From Sipunculus nudus (Eukaryota; Annelida; Sipuncula; Golfingiida; Sipunculidae), in the NCBI GenBank assembly GCA_026874595.1, contig CM049309.1, positions 43,351,079-43,415,078 of the forward strand: 64,000 bases of DNA. The letters run 5' to 3'. The notes beneath the pieces were generated by a model. It did no database searches, was not told where the DNA came from, and was given only the letters and a program-made list of their open reading frames with translations. Made by a program: the position numbers and the translations under genes. This document shows, one piece after another, positions 59,760 through 64,000 of this stretch (positions are counted from its first letter, which is position 1; the number at the start of each line of letters is the position of its first letter).

Positions 59760-59941
59760 TACAGTGGAACCTGTCTTAAAGACCACCTTTCTAATAAGAC
59801 AACCTGTTTATCAAGACCAACCTCCAGTGAACCAAAAGCATTCACATTGATTATATCTGACCTGTCTAATAAGACCACCTATGAATAAAGACCACCTTTG
59901 GCCTGTCCCACAGGTGGTCTTAATACACAGGTTTCACTGTA
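59760..59941. mobile_element. MITE, pogo/Tigger-like, TA target duplication
   Basis: The 178 bp element (59762-59939) begins CAGTGGAACCTGTCTTAAAG and ends TTAATACACAGGTTTCACTG, flanked by TA on both sides. Internal sub-repeats of AAGACCACCT occur several times. It is non-coding. Confidence 0.88.
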
Positions 59942-62930
59942 CCTCACATAAGTAATAAGTTTGCACAGTCATTCTTTGTCTGATTGAAATTGGTTTAATT
60001 GGTACTTAACATGGTGAACTAGTGGTTGTTATAGGCATGAGAACGCTGCGTGAGGACATACCAGTGTGTGTGAGTGTGAGTGTGTGTGTATGCTCTTTAT
60101 AGTCTTTACAATAGCTGTGATGTACATGAGGACCAGATAGACTCTCAAATAGTTGGAACAATCTCAGAAACTCCTGGGTGACCTGAAACCGTCCAGTCGG
60201 GTGTATAAAAACATCTGTGATCATAGTCTTTATAGGTAATGTAGGTTTGTCATGTTAGTGTATAGATTTATATGCTGTTCCATTAAGTCATGCAGGATTT
60301 ATAAATCTTGCTTATATTCATGTAAAACATTTGTCATACTTGAGCTAAGAAACTGTTTCAACACATCCTCCAAAGAGACAACATTTACACAGAAACACAA
60401 TCATTGAAGTTGTTACTTCTGTGATGGTTAAGACTTAACTTATTTGTAATGTGATACATTAAGTCAATTACCTACATTTGTATGTTTTTTTTTTCAAAAA
60501 TATAATATTAATCCTGGATAAAATATCCATTAACCACTGAACATTAAATATGGTAGAAAAGCAGTATATGCCAATAATTATCATTATTTATTTATTGCAC
60601 AGGTTGATTGACAGAGCAAGTTTAATGCTTCAATCAAACAAACAAAAGTCTTAACATTCTCTGTAATTTTATAATAATTGTTGTAACCAGTTTATTTCCA
60701 ATAAAACTAAAACTTTTATCATAGTCATCATGACAGTGTTATCATTGATGCCATGGCAAAATTTATAAGGTTGATTGACTGTTCACATATTTGTAATGGC
60801 TGTTTGATAATTATGACACTAATATAAACTTGAAGATATTGAACTTGTTTCAATGGCTTTATTTCAATTGATAAGTAATTTATTAATTAACAATCAAATA
60901 TATGTGTGTAATACAATTGTTATGGAGAAGAAAGTGCATATTTGTGACTTGACATATATTTAAAGGATTATTTCATTATTTAAATCTAAAATTTACTTAA
61001 GAAACAAATGAAGATCAATTATGGTTTCAGTCTGTTCTGATATTCAGACATAGCCAAAGAATTATTAATGAAATATTCCTTTAAATATATGTCAGATCAC
61101 AAATATGCATTTTCCTACTCCATAACACAATCATTTGCACTATTTCAGTTTCATTAGGTGAGTGTTTTTATTCAGCCACTGGTAACCTGTTTGCATTTTA
61201 AAATCAAACATATCTTTAAAGGCGATGTATACTACAGTGAGGGTAATATTTTATTTATTTTGTAAAGTTTTAGGCACAAATACCTTAGCAATTACAAGAG
61301 ATCTGAGCAAACCAGTATCATTATTATATAGGCCAGGCATACATGCTGCAGCAGTACAATTTTTAAAAATACACTAAAACAAATGAATGAATTTGTGTAC
61401 TTGTGATTTTTTAAATTTTTTTTTTGTTCAAAGCCAAATATGACCACTGATTGAATATGAATAATCTCTTTTTGAATGCTTTTGTATATGTACGAGAATG
61501 TCATGACTGTTTTTATGCATGTTACTAGACTGGTGCATATGGAATGTAAATAAAATGTGCCTGTTTGCAAATTTTGTTTGTTTCTTAATAAGGTACATGT
61601 ACGTGTGGAAAATGAGTGAATGTGTGATATGGACCTTTTGCTAGATTAAATCAAGTTAAATCATGCATAATTGGCAGGGACTCTTAATTAATAATAATAT
61701 GTTAGCATAATCTTCCCTTTAGTGTTCTGCCTTGTGTGATAGAGAAGTTTTAATCATGATAACATAAATACATGTAAGAAAGATTTAAAGATGGCACATG
61801 ATACATATAACCTATTTTGTCACATATTGTCATTGCCATGAGGAACCGCAGTTTCCTGCATTCATCAATCATTCCTATCTTACCTATCTTACCTGTTCAT
61901 TATTTTACAACTGAAGACCAGTTTCATTCTTAATACGACAGATGGCCCCTAGTATGATGAAGAGTGGTTATAAAGTATTTTATTTAATACTTACAGATAA
62001 TAAAGCGACACCCCGAGACAATGAGGGCATAGGAATAACATGCCTAAAGATAATCTTCTAAGCAATATATAAGGCAATAGATAAGTTTATTTGAAACAAT
62101 AATTCAACACATTTTATTTATAGAATCAAATTGTCTGTTGATGTTCCAGGAATCCGTAAGGAGGGCCAATCGTGGTTGCCGACAGATGGCGCTGCGATAT
62201 CCCCATAGAAAAATAATTTGAAATATCTCTTGTTTTATTAAGATATAAAAAATACCCACTTTGGGATACACTTTGCATCATCCCCGACAATTAAAGACCT
62301 AAGGCAGAACGAGCTTATCCGAGGCGTGGCCACATAGGAGTTCACTGACAAAAGTCCAGTACGGCGCCACCGTCAATTATACAGAACGAGAATTATTCTC
62401 TCAGTGGTTACTTTATTAACATAACAGTTTTATCACTATCTGTGTCAGATTTCCGATGTTACATTTTGAAAAGTGTTATTAAAAGCAGCCGAAAGTTAAT
62501 GGATTGACCCGTCAGTATCAGTGCCCCCAGCCCGCCAGTCAGTATTTTTAGGCCCTAAAAGTAGTCCGGCCCTAAATTAGAGCCGGACTATTCACAAAAA
62601 ACCATCGAAAACCACAGAAAACTACCGAATATCAACAAAAAGCACTCGGAATCAACAAAATTGTTCACATTCTAGAATATTTTAGTTGTTTAACTGATAA
62701 ATAGCAATAAATAATAAGATTAATATAGGTTTAAAATATTATTTACAATAATAAATAACAAATTTAATTATTTACATATACCCGATATTATTTTCACAAT
62801 TTGAAGGTTTAATATACTTATGACTAATTTTCATGTTATCATAATAGTATAATTATGAATATGATTTCTAAAATATGAATTTTATATATTTTAACCCGAC
62901 GCTGTTCAGAACGTTAAGGACGCTGTATTT

Positions 62931-64000
62931 CCTTGATAAGAGGCCGGGCCTTGAATTGTCGAATGCCTAATTTAGTGGCCGGGGCAAAGCAATGTGTCAG
63001 AAAAAATAAATCAGTTGTTGCAGGAACTTTAACCAATTTGAATGGTGATTTTTGCTGTAACAGATTAAATTTCCTGAATGTAGATTCAATAGCTTATTTT
63101 CAGGTACTGCTTAACCTTCATTAGCCAAAATTCAATTTTAACTAAAATATTTAAAATGAAAGTGTTTCTTCTAGCCTTGATTAGAATGAATTATTTATTA
63201 TCATAAAGACTTCTTGTAAAAAAAGGGCAACTCCGAAGTATTTTGTTTTGTGTCTGTGACTTGTAGGCCTAATACTTCTTACTTTACTGTATAAATGACA
63301 ACTTTTACTAGTTTATGTGGTCTTTAGGATATTTTATGACTATTTTTATTGATTTTGATTTGCGTATTTCCTAAAATTGCATGACCATAATTTAAGTAAT
63401 TGTATCTTCAAACTTTAATCCGGGATACTATTGATCTCCATAGTCGCCTTTGATTTTTTTTCAAACCTTATAAGTATTGCATATATATAAATAAGAGAAC
63501 AATTGCTATTTATAAGGTGGCCATTTTCTCCTACTTTGAACGTTTTCTTTACCTTAAAGAAGCCTAATCACCTGACTGAAGATGTTTTAAGCTTTATCGA
63601 GCAGCTACAGGTTACTGTAGTCAAGACTCCAGCCCTGTGCGCTCCTTCAGCATAATTTGAGAATTTTGATGGAGCCAATAGACGTGATGACACACAAGCA
63701 AAGCAGGCAGCCGCAAGAGACTGCCACCACTTTAACTATACCGGTGAGCTGAGGCCGGAAAGCTACAGCATCCACAGCCACAGAGGCCAGGCTTGATACA
63801 AACCGACACCGATACCAGCAACAGAAACCTTGCCAATCCAGAGTGCTGAACTCGATCTCGAATGATTGAGAGCGATCTTTATTTTCTTCATAAGCGGCCT
63901 AATCACCTATAAAGCATGTTAATTGAATCAACACGAAAATCGGCGTCTTCTGTTTGAAAAAAAAAAAATTGGTAGGTCCTTCCTGCCAAAATATTGCCCT
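62931..64000. other. Right edge, repeat-bearing non-coding region
   Basis: GAAGCCTAATCACCTGACTG near 63560 and GCGGCCTAATCACCTATAAA near 63894 are two related blocks of a dispersed repeat, the second shared with 5826-5930 and running off the window. A 25-codon ATG frame at 63670 reaches a GTGAGC donor-like site but has no recognisable domain. Confidence 0.5.

Larger units (their letters stand above)
57501..62930. other. Downstream non-coding region
   Basis: AT-rich sequence with a poly-C tract (about 58446-58460), TG-rich stretches near 59090 and 60065, a MITE (59762-59939) and a strong acceptor-like site at 59262. An AATAAA at 61549 could end an alternative transcript. I see no supported coding exon beyond the candidate at 59263. 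Confidence 0.55.

Noticed and set aside
62160-62400. Possible promoter with CCAAT and GATGGCGC-like elements
   Set aside because: There is no downstream coding exon on either strand to support it; the motifs are too short to call.

Overview
The window is AT-rich eukaryotic DNA. Its introns are long and follow the GT-AG rule, and it carries tRNA-derived SINEs, MITEs, a DIRS-type retroelement relic and many microsatellites and poly-G/C tracts. No bacterial-style operon or compact gene is present. The gene content and repeat style suggest an invertebrate animal, most likely a lophotrochozoan such as a bivalve mollusc; the phylum is inferred, not shown.

One protein-coding gene dominates. I rebuilt it on the + strand from 21 coding exons between 12954 and 55751. 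Every junction has an AG acceptor and a GT donor, all phases agree, and the exons sum to 3834 nt (1277 codons plus stop). The protein is a large signalling ROCO protein: Neuralized homology repeat (residues 1-154), Roc GTPase (about 185-500), COR (about 535-830), a Cys/His cluster (860-898), Death domain (about 948-1032), TIR domain (about 1038-1151), and a disordered tail ending in CVIL, a predicted geranylgeranylation box. It looks like a membrane-anchored innate-immunity or cell-death scaffold. The Death and TIR modules are each bounded by phase-1 introns, as expected for shuffled exon modules.

Layout: 1-12534 is upstream non-coding sequence with repeats. 12535-12953 is a probable 5' UTR with two short uORFs. 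12954-13416 is the NHR exon. 15695-35137 holds the Roc exons, including a 10.9 kb intron. 38573-45031 holds the Roc/COR and Cys-rich exons. 45782-46839 is Death. 46840-53358 is a large intron holding a broken DIRS-like retroelement cut by a SINE, a satellite-like repeat and a pogo/Tigger transposase relic. 53359-54167 is TIR. 55369-55751 is the tail. 55752-64000 is the 3' UTR and downstream non-coding DNA, with a MITE and a possible alternative last exon at 59263.

The clearest mobile element is a 2162 bp non-autonomous transposon in intron 7 (36181-38342). It has a perfect 9 bp target duplication and GC-rich inverted ends made of nested palindromes, resembling Mutator-like elements. All calls come from reading the sequence; no database search was run.
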